Assembly: GCA_020636405.1 (NCBI GenBank)
Contig: JACJXW010000006.1
Location: forward strand, 434,001-498,000
Direction of reading: 5' to 3'
Source of the DNA: Lewinellaceae bacterium
Lineage (GTDB): Bacteria; Bacteroidota; Bacteroidia; Chitinophagales; Saprospiraceae
Length of the DNA stretch: 64,000 nt
Part shown: piece by piece, positions 55,976-63,450 of the stretch
Numbering within the stretch: position 1 is the first letter of the stretch
Layout of the letters: each line of letters begins with the position of its first letter
The notes under the pieces: generated by a model
Seen by the model: the letters and a program-made list of their open reading frames with translations, nothing else
Database searches by the model: none
Told to the model about the DNA's origin: nothing
Position numbers and translations under genes: made by a program

Positions 55976-57047
55976 TATTCATCACCTGTTCCTGATGGTT
56001 AATGGATTCCTGGTGGACGGCTTTGAGGAAAACGGTGATGAATTCCTCGCTCAACCCCTTGAGCTGGCCTTTGGCCACCCCTTTTTCGAGGATCTCGTTC
56101 CAGCGGGAAGTTTGGAGGATAGCGATGTTATTGCGTTTCTTGTACTCTCCGATGCGTTCGGCCAGCTTCATCCTGGAACTCAGCAGGTTGAGCAGTTCTT
56201 CGTCGACCTCATCGATCTCATGGCGCAGGTGTTCCAGGTTTTCCAGAAACTCGAGGTCATCGGTCGTAGGCTGCCGTAGGATGATTTGTTTCATCAGCTC
56301 CTCGTACTGAGCAGGAGTTATCTGTTGCTCGGCATCACTCCAGGCCTTATCGGGGGTAGGGTGCACCTCGGTCATTAATCCGTTAAAATTGAGGTCCATT
56401 GCCTTTTGGGCTACGGACTGTAAGATATCCCGGCGGCCACAGATGTGGCTGTTGTCGCAAATGATCGGAAGGCCAGGAAACTGGCGTTTCAGTTCGATAG
56501 GGATCTGCCAGCGGGGAACATTGCGGTATTTGGTGTCACCATGGTAGGAAAAGCCGCGGTGGATGACCCCGATCCGGGTGATACCGGCTTTGTATATGCG
56601 CTCGATGGCGCCGATCCAGAGTTTGAGGTCCGGATTAATGGGGTTTTTAATGAGGACGGGAATATCGACTCCTTTAAGAGCATCGGCTACCTCCTGTACG
56701 GAGAAGGGGTTGACGGTCGTGCGTGCGCCCAGCCAGACAACGTCTATCCCGTATTTCAGCGCCTCAAACACATGCTGTGTATTGGCTACCTCAGTGGCCA
56801 CTTTCATGCCGGTCTCTTCTTTGACGCGCTTCAGCCAGCCCAGCCCTTCCGTACCTACACCCTCGAATGCATTGGGGCGGGTACGAGGCTTCCAAATGCC
56901 GGCCCGAAACAGGTCGATCTTTTGCCGGGCCAATTGGCGGGCGGCATCCATGACCTGTTCTTCCGTTTCCGCACTACAGGGGCCGGCGATGATCAGCGGC
57001 TCCTGGGCCGTTTTACCGTCAATGATTGGGCGAAATGTCATTTCCAT
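55959..57047 (-). CDS. Bifunctional DAHP synthase / chorismate mutase
   Basis: The 362-residue fusion catalyses the first step of aromatic synthesis and the chorismate branch step. Residues 1-260 are the type I-beta (KDO8P-synthase-like) DAHP synthase: PLIIAGPCSAETEEQV, FRAGIWKPRTRPNAFEGVGTEGL, VWLGARTTVNPFSVQE, PVLIKNPINPDL, DNSHICGRRD, MTEVHPTPDKAWSDAEQQITP. Residues 270-345 are an AroQ-type mutase (LEFLENLEHLRHEIDEVDEELLNLLSSRMKLAERIGEYKK...RWNEIL). Domain order is DAHPS-CM, as in Porphyromonas-type enzymes. The tail VMNRDVVS is encoded by repeat DNA. Last gene of the Phe/Tyr operon. Confidence 0.94.
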   Translation of the reverse strand: MEMTFRPIIDGKTAQEPLIIAGPCSAETEEQVMDAARQLARQKIDLFRAGIWKPRTRPNAFEGVGTEGLGWLKRVKEETGMKVATEVANTQHVFEALKYGIDVVWLGARTTVNPFSVQEVADALKGVDIPVLIKNPINPDLKLWIGAIERIYKAGITRIGVIHRGFSYHGDTKYRNVPRWQIPIELKRQFPGLPIICDNSHICGRRDILQSVAQKAMDLNFNGLMTEVHPTPDKAWSDAEQQITPAQYEELMKQIILRQPTTDDLEFLENLEHLRHEIDEVDEELLNLLSSRMKLAERIGEYKKRNNIAILQTSRWNEILEKGVAKGQLKGLSEEFITVFLKAVHQESINHQEQVMNRDVVS

Positions 57048-57067
57048 GGTGATAATTTTATTGATAA

Positions 57068-57913
57068 TTATTTTTTTAATATTCTACTGATCTGGTTGGC
57101 TTCTTCAATGAGTTGGTAAAAGGTGTCGAAGTCCTTTTTGATGAGCAAGCTCCGAAAACGAGCCAGCTGCTGGATGTGTTCATCGAGTACATCCAGCACA
57201 TTATCGCGGTTCTGCCGGAATATCGGCACCCACATGTCCGGGGAACTCTTTGCCAGGCGGACCGTTGAATCGAAGCCGCCACTGGCCAGCTCAAAAATAT
57301 GGCTTTCGTCTTTCTCCTTGGCCAGCACCGTCAGGGCCAGAGCGAAGGAACTGATATGGGAGATATGGGATACATAGGCCGTGTGCACATCATGCGACAG
57401 GCAGTCCAACTGTACAATACGCATGGGAATGGAGCGGTATAGCCTTTCGGCCATTTCTACTGCATCCGGGGCACTGTCTCCCACGTCGATCAGGACCGTG
57501 CATTTGTGGTCGAACAAGTTGGGGATCGCTGCTTCGGGCCCGGAGTGTTCGGTACCTGCCATAGGATGGGTGGCCACATAACGCTCCCGGGCGGGATGGC
57601 CTTTCACGGCCTCCAGCAAGCGTTCTTTGGTAGAACCGACGTCGATGACGGTTTGCTGGGAGCTTATCCTGTCGAGGATCTGAGGCAACAGGCGCAGCAT
57701 AACGTCGACCGGAGTGGCCAATACCACTATGTCCGCAGCGGATATACCTTCCTCGAGGCCCATTTCCTCATCGATCAGGCGCCGGCGTATAGCCTTATCC
57801 AGGTTGTCCTGGCTGACGTCCACGCCGATGATGCGTTGCGCAAAGCCATTCTCCTTGAGCGTGATGGCGAGGGAGCCGCCGATAAGTCCGATGCCGATAA
57901 TGGTGATGATCAT
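57068..57913 (-). CDS. tyrA: Prephenate dehydrogenase
   Basis: NAD-dependent oxidative decarboxylation of prephenate to 4-hydroxyphenylpyruvate. The 281-residue protein has the Rossmann start MIITIIGIGLIGGSLAITLKENGFAQRIIGVDVS, then DIVVLATPVDVM, VIDVGSTKERLL, THPMAGTEHSGPEAA, and CLSHDVHTAYVSHISHISSFALALTVL with catalytic histidines. No regulatory ACT domain. The ATG at 57913 is used; a longer non-ATG frame overlaps the aminotransferase gene. It sits 20 bases before the DAHP synthase gene. Confidence 0.94.
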   Translation of the reverse strand: MIITIIGIGLIGGSLAITLKENGFAQRIIGVDVSQDNLDKAIRRRLIDEEMGLEEGISAADIVVLATPVDVMLRLLPQILDRISSQQTVIDVGSTKERLLEAVKGHPARERYVATHPMAGTEHSGPEAAIPNLFDHKCTVLIDVGDSAPDAVEMAERLYRSIPMRIVQLDCLSHDVHTAYVSHISHISSFALALTVLAKEKDESHIFELASGGFDSTVRLAKSSPDMWVPIFRQNRDNVLDVLDEHIQQLARFRSLLIKKDFDTFYQLIEEANQISRILKK

Positions 57914-57936
57914 ATTACATTTTGCGGTTTTACATT

Positions 57937-59121
57937 TTACATTTTTATCCTCCGTATCGCCTCCTCGTACAGCGCTCCGTCGCTGCACAGCGAGATCCGG
58001 ATAAACCGCTCGCCCTGTGACCCGAATATAGCGCCGGGGGTGAGAAAGACGTGGTAATTGTAGAGCACCTCATCGGAAAGCTCATAGGCGCTGCTGTACC
58101 GATCCGGGATCTTGGCCCAGACGAACATGCCCACCTGCTTTTTATCATAAACGCACTCCAGGAGGTCCAGCAGTTGGAAGACAGACTCGCGGCGCTCGTT
58201 ATAAACAGCATTGAGCGAGGCGTACCAGGAAGGGGGGCTCTGCAAGGCTTTCACCGCTGCCATTTGCACCGGCTTGAACATACCCGAGTCCATATTGCTT
58301 TTAAAGCGCAGGACCACTTTGAGGTAGTCCTCTCTGCCGGCGAGCATACCGATACGCCACCCGGCCATGTTGTGGGCTTTACTCAGGGAGTTGAGCTCGA
58401 GGGCGACCTCCCGGGCGCCGGGCACGCTGAGGATGCTCCGTTGTTCCTGGTTGAGGATGAAAGCATAGGGGTTGTCATTGACCACCAGTATGCGGTGCTT
58501 GTGGGCAAAGGCCACCAGTTCTTCCAGGAAGGCCTGGCTGGCCGGCGTTCCCGTCGGCATATTCGGGTAATTGGCCCACATGACCTTCACGCGGCTGAGG
58601 TCCTGCCGCCCCAGCGCTTCCAGGTCGGGCATCCACCCCAGGTGCTCTTCCAGCCGGTACTCCCGAATGGTAGCGCCGGCCAGGTTGGAAACAGCGCGAT
58701 AGGCCGGGTAACCCGGGTTGGGGACCAGTGCCTCATCACCCGCTTCCAGGAATGACATGGCGATGTGCATCAGTCCCTCTTTAGAACCGATCAGCGGTAG
58801 TACTTCCCCTTCAGGGTCGAGCGTGGTTCCAAACCAATCGGCGTACCAATCGGCGAAAGCGCTGCGCAATTCCGGAATGCCGGTGTAGCTCTGATAGCCA
58901 TGTACGTCGTTGTTGCCCAGCCACCCGGACAGTTCGTCCACCACTTCCTGGGCGGGGGGCAGGTCCGGGCTTCCGATGCCCAGATTAAGCACGGCTTTAC
59001 CTTCTGCCCGCATCCGGGCAATCTCTCTGAGTTTGGTGGAGAAGTAGTATTCCGTCACCTCTCCCAATCGGCTTGCGGGGGGGATGATCATATCGTTCTT
59101 GGTTTTGGCAGGCTTGGTCAT
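57937..59121 (-). CDS. Class I/II aminotransferase, probably acting on aromatic keto acids
   Basis: The 394-residue fold-type I PLP enzyme has GIGSPDLPPAQEVVDEL, HGYQSYTGIPELRSAFADWY, LIGSKEGLMHIAMSFL, NPGYPAYRAVSNLAGA, WANYPNMPTGTPASQ, VVNDNPYAF and the PLP lysine in LNSLSKAHNMAGWRIGML. The sequence alone would also fit LL-diaminopimelate or methionine aminotransferases. Its position between pheA and tyrA indicates phenylpyruvate and 4-hydroxyphenylpyruvate as substrates, completing Phe and Tyr synthesis. Confidence 0.85.
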   Translation of the reverse strand: MTKPAKTKNDMIIPPASRLGEVTEYYFSTKLREIARMRAEGKAVLNLGIGSPDLPPAQEVVDELSGWLGNNDVHGYQSYTGIPELRSAFADWYADWFGTTLDPEGEVLPLIGSKEGLMHIAMSFLEAGDEALVPNPGYPAYRAVSNLAGATIREYRLEEHLGWMPDLEALGRQDLSRVKVMWANYPNMPTGTPASQAFLEELVAFAHKHRILVVNDNPYAFILNQEQRSILSVPGAREVALELNSLSKAHNMAGWRIGMLAGREDYLKVVLRFKSNMDSGMFKPVQMAAVKALQSPPSWYASLNAVYNERRESVFQLLDLLECVYDKKQVGMFVWAKIPDRYSSAYELSDEVLYNYHVFLTPGAIFGSQGERFIRISLCSDGALYEEAIRRIKM

Positions 59122-59122
59122 G

Positions 59123-59203
59123 GATTCGTGATTCGGTGATTCGTGATTCGTGATTCGTGATTCGGTGATTCGTGATTCGTGATTCGGTGATTCGGTGATT
59201 CGT
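59123..59203. repeat. Array of 11 GATTCG(G)T units
   Basis: Eleven consecutive 7- or 8-base units (GATTCGT or GATTCGGT) cover 81 bases directly upstream of the aminotransferase ATG, inside the operon. No spacers. Similar words occur at 55834-55975 and once more just downstream (GGGGATTCGTTG). Confidence 0.9.
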
Positions 59204-59208
59204 CTCCG

Positions 59209-59234
59209 CCCGCCGAAGCTATAGCGAAGGCGGG
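59209..59234. repeat. REP-like palindrome CCCGCC-GAA-GCTATAGC-GAA-GGCGGG
   Basis: Perfect GC-rich arms around a self-complementary GCTATAGC core with symmetric GAA bulges, in the pheA-aminotransferase gap. Shares CGCCGAAGC/GCGAAGGCGG with the palindrome at 17740. Confidence 0.6.
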
Positions 59235-59278
59235 GATTCGTTGCCGGGTGCGATCAGCAGGCAACGAACCACAGGAAA

Positions 59279-60166
59279 TTAGTAATCATAATGCTCTCCT
59301 TTCCGATATACGCCCAGGACCCGAAGGTTGTGGGTAAGGGGCAGGATGGCCTCGATGGCCTGCTGGTGGCCCACGGTACCTTCGGTGACGAAATCCAGGT
59401 AAAACAGGTATTCCCAGGGGTGCCCGATAATGGGGGCGGATTGTATCTTGGTCAGGTTGACGTTGTAGGCGGCCAGGACCGCAAGCACTTTGTAAAGGCT
59501 TCCCACCGTGTGGTCTACAGCAAAAGACAAGGAGACCTTTTCCAACTCCTGATCCAGGTCAGGCTGGCCGTTTTGCAGCACCAGAAAGCGAGTATGGTTC
59601 TTTTTGTTGGTCTCAATGCTTTCCGCGAGGATCTCCATTTCATAGAGCTCAGCGGCCAGGGTACTGGCGATGGCGCCGATGCCTTCGAGGTGATTCTCCC
59701 GGATATTGCGGGCGCTCCAGGCGGTGTCTACGGTTTCCACCAGGTGGATCTTCGGATGGCGTGCGAAGAATGCCCGGCACTGTTCGATGGCTATGGGATG
59801 GGAATGGACTTCCCGAAGATCCTCGATGCGCTGCCCTGGCAGGGCCATCAGGTTTTGTTTGATACGCAGGTATACTTCCCCGGTGATGGATAATTTGGAC
59901 TCATTGAGCAAGGCGTAGTTATTCATCAGGCTGCCGGCGAGGGTGTTTTCGATGGCCATCAGGCCCACATCGGCCTTTTCCCGGCGTTCGACCATCTCTA
60001 CCAGGTCTTCAAAAGTATGGGCCGGAACGATCTCCATAGGGGCTTCCCTGAAGCAATAACGGGCGGCGATCTCGTGGAAAGCGCCGGCATAACCTTGAAT
60101 GCTCACCCGCACCGGCGGGGCCGGTTGTGAGGCGTTGGTACTGTTGTCTGTTGCTGTAGTGATCAT
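59279..60166 (-). CDS. pheA: Prephenate dehydratase with ACT domain
   Basis: Converts prephenate to phenylpyruvate for phenylalanine. The 295-residue protein has the PDT domain (RVSIQGYAGAFHEIAARYCF, ADVGLMAIENTLAGSLMNNYALL, the AIEQCRAFF region, GAIASTLAAELYEM and the NHTRFLVL substrate motif), then an ACT domain (FAVDHTVGSLYKVLAVLAAYNVNLTKIQSAPI...YLFYLDF), the feedback site for Phe. Stand-alone dehydratase, with no mutase domain; that activity is on the DAHP synthase. First gene of the operon, 22 bases after the second terminator of the tandem attenuator. Confidence 0.95.
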   Translation of the reverse strand: MITTATDNSTNASQPAPPVRVSIQGYAGAFHEIAARYCFREAPMEIVPAHTFEDLVEMVERREKADVGLMAIENTLAGSLMNNYALLNESKLSITGEVYLRIKQNLMALPGQRIEDLREVHSHPIAIEQCRAFFARHPKIHLVETVDTAWSARNIRENHLEGIGAIASTLAAELYEMEILAESIETNKKNHTRFLVLQNGQPDLDQELEKVSLSFAVDHTVGSLYKVLAVLAAYNVNLTKIQSAPIIGHPWEYLFYLDFVTEGTVGHQQAIEAILPLTHNLRVLGVYRKGEHYDY

Positions 60167-60187
60167 AATCTGCTGGATGTTTGTAAC

Positions 60188-60214
60188 AAAAAAGCCCCGC
60201 TTCGGCGGGGCTTT
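60188..60214 (-). terminator. Attenuator terminator 1 (proximal to pheA)
   Basis: AAAGCCCCGC and GCGGGGCTTT around CGAA, followed by a T run (read on the minus strand), 42 bases downstream of the leader peptide 1 stop. The GGGGCTTT segment after that stop can pair with the AAAGCCCC arm and open the hairpin. Confidence 0.9.
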
Positions 60215-60255
60215 CTGTGGTTGTTCTTTTTTCTGAACACAATGAAAAAGCCCCT

Positions 60256-60321
60256 TTATGGTGCACCATAAAAGAAGTAAAAAAAGTAGCTCTTTTGGTT
60301 ATGTTGGCCAGGGTACAGCAT
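60256..60321 (-). CDS. Phe/Tyr leader peptide 1 of the aromatic operon
   Basis: A 21-codon frame, too short for routine calling, starts at ATG 60321 and ends at TAA 60256. Its C-terminal half reads QKSYFFYFFYGAP: four Phe and three Tyr codons in a row of seven, plus Tyr at codon 3. The stop is followed within two bases by GGGGCTTTTT (60245-60254), which is complementary to the 5' arm of the terminator at 60188-60214. A ribosome stalled at the Phe/Tyr codons would leave GGGGC free to form an antiterminator; a ribosome reaching the stop would cover it and allow termination. The last codons also form a TTATGG-TGCA-CCATAA hairpin. Confidence 0.88.
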   Translation of the reverse strand: MLYPGQHNQKSYFFYFFYGAP

Positions 60322-60355
60322 TTTCAAATGCAAATTGGTGATCTGTGAAACGGGC

Positions 60356-60382
60356 AAAAAAAAAGCCCCGCTTGCGGGGCTT
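60356..60382 (-). terminator. Attenuator terminator 2 (distal)
   Basis: AAGCCCCGC-AA-GCGGGGCTT followed by nine T residues on the minus strand, 44 bases after the leader peptide 2 stop. Confidence 0.92.
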
Positions 60383-60426
60383 CTTAATTTTATCTTCCGT
60401 TCGTCCGGACAAAATTTTTCAGCCCC

Positions 60427-60486
60427 TTATGGTTGTCCATAAAAGAAAAAGCTGAAAAAATAAAAATTGTCCTTCTGAACTTTCAT
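60427..60486 (-). CDS. Phe/Tyr leader peptide 2 of the aromatic operon
   Basis: A 19-codon frame from ATG 60486 to TAA 60427 encoding MKVQKDNFYFFSFFFYGQP: six Phe and two Tyr. The ending (F-F-Y-G-[AQ]-P, then TAA and GGGGC) is shared with leader peptide 1, which supports both being real and homologous. The segment after the stop (GGGGCT, 60421-60426) can pair with AGCCCC in the 5' arm of terminator 2. In addition the Phe-codon stretch (GGACAATTTTT...TTCAGC) is complementary to GCTGAAAAATTTTGTCC just after the stop, a second alternative pairing typical of attenuators. It lies 22 bases downstream of the -7 element. Confidence 0.88.
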   Translation of the reverse strand: MKVQKDNFYFFSFFFYGQP

Positions 60487-60507
60487 TCCTTTCTTGTTTG
60501 ATAGTTG

Positions 60508-60538
60508 CAAACGTAAAGATTTATTTCCTCCGGTGCAA
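60508..60538 (-). promoter_or_regulatory. Promoter of the pheA operon
   Basis: On the minus strand TTG (60538-60536), a 20-base spacer and TACGTTTG (60515-60508), an excellent Bacteroidota match. Transcription would start near 60500, just ahead of leader peptide 2. Confidence 0.78.
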
Positions 60539-60672
60539 GCCTGGTGATCAATTTTTTATTTTTCCCCGGTTTTTCGTTAGCAATCTGCTGAAAAAGAGGA
60601 GTAATTCTGAAAAAATTGACAAGAAGAAGCCCTTTGAGTTATGAAAAATAAAACGAACGTTTGTTTGTGCGG

Positions 60673-61005
60673 CTAAAGGCTCCGCCTCTTCCAGCCCGTC
60701 CCAAAATGTACACGGCCTTCGCCTTTATCATCCATCTGCACCTCCAGCCGCTTTTTCAGCCCCTGAAAGGAAATTCCCAGTGCTGTCGAATCGGAGGAAA
60801 GGTTGAGCTTCAGGGTGCCGCTCAGGTTGTAGGGTTCCGTGGAGGGGGCGGACAATCCGCTGAAGCAAAGAGCAGAGGCCATTTGTTCTTTTTCAATACC
60901 TTTGGTTTCGACCTGCAGGGTGATGTCTACTCCACTAATGCCCAGCCCGTAAACCAGGCCATACCCTATCATTAATACTACTCCAAAGATCAGATTGCGT
61001 TTCAT
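60673..61005 (-). CDS. Small membrane-anchored or secreted protein, unknown function
   Basis: The 110-residue protein has an N-terminal hydrophobic helix (LIFGVVLMIGYGLVYGLGISG) after KRN, so it is either anchored or exported. The soluble part has VDITLQVETKGIEKEQMASALCFSGLSAPSTEPYNLSGTLKLNLSSDSTALGISFQGLKKRLEVQMDDKGEGRVHFGTGWKRRSL, beta-rich. No family recognised. A longer frame begins at a non-ATG codon; the ATG at 61005 is chosen. It lies upstream of, and in the same direction as, the pheA attenuator, separated by the promoter. Confidence 0.5.
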   Translation of the reverse strand: MKRNLIFGVVLMIGYGLVYGLGISGVDITLQVETKGIEKEQMASALCFSGLSAPSTEPYNLSGTLKLNLSSDSTALGISFQGLKKRLEVQMDDKGEGRVHFGTGWKRRSL

Positions 61006-61125
61006 GTCGGGTGATTTCAGGTGAACTCGGTGATTTCTGTACATATGACCACCTGAAATGCATTTTACCCCCAAGGAGCGTAAGGTTTTAATTATTTTTT
61101 AACATACCCCGGCCTTTTTGAAGAA

Positions 61126-61437
61126 CAAAGCGGCAGAATGCTCCGTCGAAAATGCGAATCAGGGGCTAAAGATCCCTGAAAGAGCCGGGGGGCAAAACAT
61201 CAGACAGCTTATACGATACTTTTGGTACGGAGGAATGTACGATTTTTGATGGAGCTCTTTGGAGCAGCCCTTCCACCCGTCCTATAGCATAAATCAAACA
61301 TCAAAAGCGCTGCCTGCAAAAGCAGCCCAAAAAGTGCCGCCGTTTTCACCTCACCTGCGGCACCCCTGATCCCTGCCTCCGTCGGCCGCCATTTAGCCCC
61401 TGATTCGCATGGCTCATGTCTCCATTCTGCGGCCTTG
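61126..61437. mobile_element. 312-bp element with long inverted ends (MITE-like)
   Basis: The ends are inverted copies. CAAAGCGGCAGAATG (61126-61140) against CATTCTGCGGCCTTG (61423-61437) matches 13 of 15. After an unmatched 11-12 bases, a perfect 19-base pair follows (61152-61170 with 61392-61410, ATGCGAATCAGGGGCTAAA and its complement). The interior has further hairpins (GTGCCGC/GCGGCAC near 61334-61363; GCTGC/GCAGC) and no coding frame of note. No clear target duplication is visible, so it could also be a very long structured terminator region of the T9SS gene, whose stop is at 61445. Confidence 0.55.
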
Positions 61438-61444
61438 CATAAAA

Positions 61445-63370
61445 TTATTCGACCAGCAGCTTTGATATCGCCACCTTGCCCTCCGCCTGCAGGCGTATCA
61501 GGTACATACCCGGTGACAATCCGTTCAGCCTGATGCGTTGCCTACTGCGTCCAATGGAACTGCCCCTATCCACATCGGCCACTTTCTGGCCCATCAGGTT
61601 GTGGAGGCTGAGGGTATAGCGGGTGTTGGGTTCCAGCTCAAAGCTCACCCATGTCTCGTTGCGGGCGGGGTTGGGCTGTACGGCCAACTGAAAAAGCTCC
61701 GCTTTGACAACTTCTACAGACGGTACCAGGCCAACCTGCTCCGGTGTAAGGGGCACATGGTAGATGAAGTTCGTTTCAACAGGGTCATTATCCCCACGCT
61801 GAGACATTCCCGGACGAAAATCTCCCTGATAGGCCAGGTCGATGGTCTCGCCAACATCACTGGCCATGGTGGGAAATACCGCTTCCACGAAATCCACCAG
61901 GTCGGGTTCGAAGACGACCTCCTCGTTGATGATGTCATAAGGGGTTGTCCAGGATTCCCCACCATCGGTAGAGGCCATGATGAAGATGTGCCGGTAATGC
62001 TGGGCATCTTCTTCATTGAGGTAGCGCTCTCCTTCCATTACCCCAGCGTAAGCAAGAAATAGATTGCCCTGTGCATCGATACCGGCGCTGGGTTGGGAAG
62101 TGAGCGAAGCCTCGTAGGAAGCAATATTATCTGCGCTATTGATATCGAGGGTATCGTTCCCGTTGAGGTCGATCACATCGGTGATCACCCGGCTGCTGTC
62201 CGGGCCGAAAGTTTCGTTCCAGTAATGCAGCCCACTGGTTCCCGGGAAGAAACTGGTATTCCCATCCGTCAGGTCGTCATCCAGAATGTACATTCTGCCC
62301 CAGAAAGCATGTGCCATGCCATTGTGGTCTACCAGGACGGCGCCGCATTCGTCGGAAGTGAGAATGGCCAGGGAATCGGGTTGATCCGGATCGTAAGGTG
62401 GCAGTTCTTCAAAGGAATAGCCGGAGTCCTCTACATAAAGATCGAGCGGAAAGTCATGCATAATGGTCTTTGTCCAGGTCTCGCCGCCATCCGTTGATTT
62501 CATCAGGATCTGGTCGGTCCAGTTGTTGAAGAACCCGATCGCAACGGTTTCTCCCCGGGCGTCGATGGCATAGGCATCCCCGGAATTGGCGACCAGTGAG
62601 GTGTTGTCCAACCCGGGAAGGATAATGTCGACTTTGTCCCAGGTGGCGCCGCCGTCGGAGGACCGGTAGTAGAGCGGGTGGCCGTCAACACCTTCGTATT
62701 CGGCTCCGCCATTGGCAATAGGCTGAGTGATGGCCAATACGTGAATCACTTCACCGCTTACAGCAACCCGGGGCCAGAGCAATCCTGGCCCACCATCTTC
62801 CTCATATACGGTGGAGGGGATATCAGATTCCTCCCATCCGTTGCCGCCACCTACCCGGCGGAGTACGTGGAGTTTGGTGGCGGAAGAGTGAGAAATGATC
62901 ACTTCTGTGCCGCTTTCCGTCACTGCGTGATTGGGCCAGCCGATCCGGGTGGATGCTTCCAGGCGCTGGGTAGGTTGATCTCCCCATTGCCCATCTGTCG
63001 TTTGGTTGTAGCCTGTACCCCGGTCGGGAAAACCGCCGGCATCGTCAAAGCCCATGGTCCATACGGCCATCAGGTTGCCGTCTGAATCCCGGGAGGTGCG
63101 ATCCGCCACAGAGTTGTTGGACTGCAAGTCATAAATCGTAGTGCCAATCGGAAACTCCATGCCACTGCGGAAACTCAACGGGAACTGAACATTTACCGGG
63201 TTCACTCCCGCAGGGTTTTCCGGAAGTACAGGCAGCGCATCGACGCAGGGTATGGCCGCAACAGGAGTATTGATGCCTGCCTTCCGGGCCAGGCGCTTTT
63301 GAGCCATTGCTGAGGTGGCCAGAACAAGGGACAAGCCCATCAGCAACATTTTCAGTCGAGTAAATTCCAT
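61445..63370 (-). CDS. Secreted BNR/Asp-box beta-propeller protein with type IX secretion sorting domain
   Basis: The 641-residue protein has a signal peptide (LKMLLMGLSLVLATSAMAQ). The body carries Asp-boxes of sialidase-like propellers (SSDGGATWDK, STDGGETWTK, STDGGESWTT) between residues 220 and 480. The final 75 residues are a type A T9SS sorting domain (QLAVQPNPARNETWVSFELEPNTRYTLSLHNLMGQKVADVD...LNGLSPGMYLIRLQAEGKVAISKLLVE). Export to the cell surface or medium through the type IX system is expected. Sialidase catalytic residues (the RIP motif and tyrosine/glutamate set) are not evident, so it may be a binding propeller. A GTG lies one codon before the ATG at 63370. Confidence 0.85.
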   Translation of the reverse strand: MEFTRLKMLLMGLSLVLATSAMAQKRLARKAGINTPVAAIPCVDALPVLPENPAGVNPVNVQFPLSFRSGMEFPIGTTIYDLQSNNSVADRTSRDSDGNLMAVWTMGFDDAGGFPDRGTGYNQTTDGQWGDQPTQRLEASTRIGWPNHAVTESGTEVIISHSSATKLHVLRRVGGGNGWEESDIPSTVYEEDGGPGLLWPRVAVSGEVIHVLAITQPIANGGAEYEGVDGHPLYYRSSDGGATWDKVDIILPGLDNTSLVANSGDAYAIDARGETVAIGFFNNWTDQILMKSTDGGETWTKTIMHDFPLDLYVEDSGYSFEELPPYDPDQPDSLAILTSDECGAVLVDHNGMAHAFWGRMYILDDDLTDGNTSFFPGTSGLHYWNETFGPDSSRVITDVIDLNGNDTLDINSADNIASYEASLTSQPSAGIDAQGNLFLAYAGVMEGERYLNEEDAQHYRHIFIMASTDGGESWTTPYDIINEEVVFEPDLVDFVEAVFPTMASDVGETIDLAYQGDFRPGMSQRGDNDPVETNFIYHVPLTPEQVGLVPSVEVVKAELFQLAVQPNPARNETWVSFELEPNTRYTLSLHNLMGQKVADVDRGSSIGRSRQRIRLNGLSPGMYLIRLQAEGKVAISKLLVE

Positions 63371-63404
63371 CACAAATAATTTTGGTTAATAATTGTTTTC
63401 GTAA

Positions 63405-63450
63405 CTATATCCATGGCAGACGGCTCGAAAAGGACATACCATGGATATAG
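63405..63450. promoter_or_regulatory. Perfect 12-bp inverted repeat upstream of the T9SS protein gene
   Basis: CTATATCCATGG (63405-63416) and CCATGGATATAG (63439-63450) with a 22-base loop, beginning 35 bases before the ATG at 63370 on the minus strand. It could be an operator or a 5' leader hairpin. The stretch 63451-63697 shows nothing else I can name. Confidence 0.5.

Noticed and set aside
59123..59203. Possible CRISPR array
   Set aside because: Units of 7-8 bases with no spacers and no cas genes.
60009..60269. An 86-codon minus-strand frame (MVHHKGAFS...) covering attenuator terminator 1 and the pheA start
   Set aside because: It reads through the terminator hairpin and overlaps pheA out of frame. 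The same bases are better explained by the Phe/Tyr leader peptide in another frame plus the antiterminator segment.
60379..60441. Short frame starting ATGGACAACCATAAG as a candidate leader peptide
   Set aside because: It holds only one Phe codon and begins inside the real leader 2, whose Phe/Tyr-rich frame ends in YGQP and is mirrored by leader 1.
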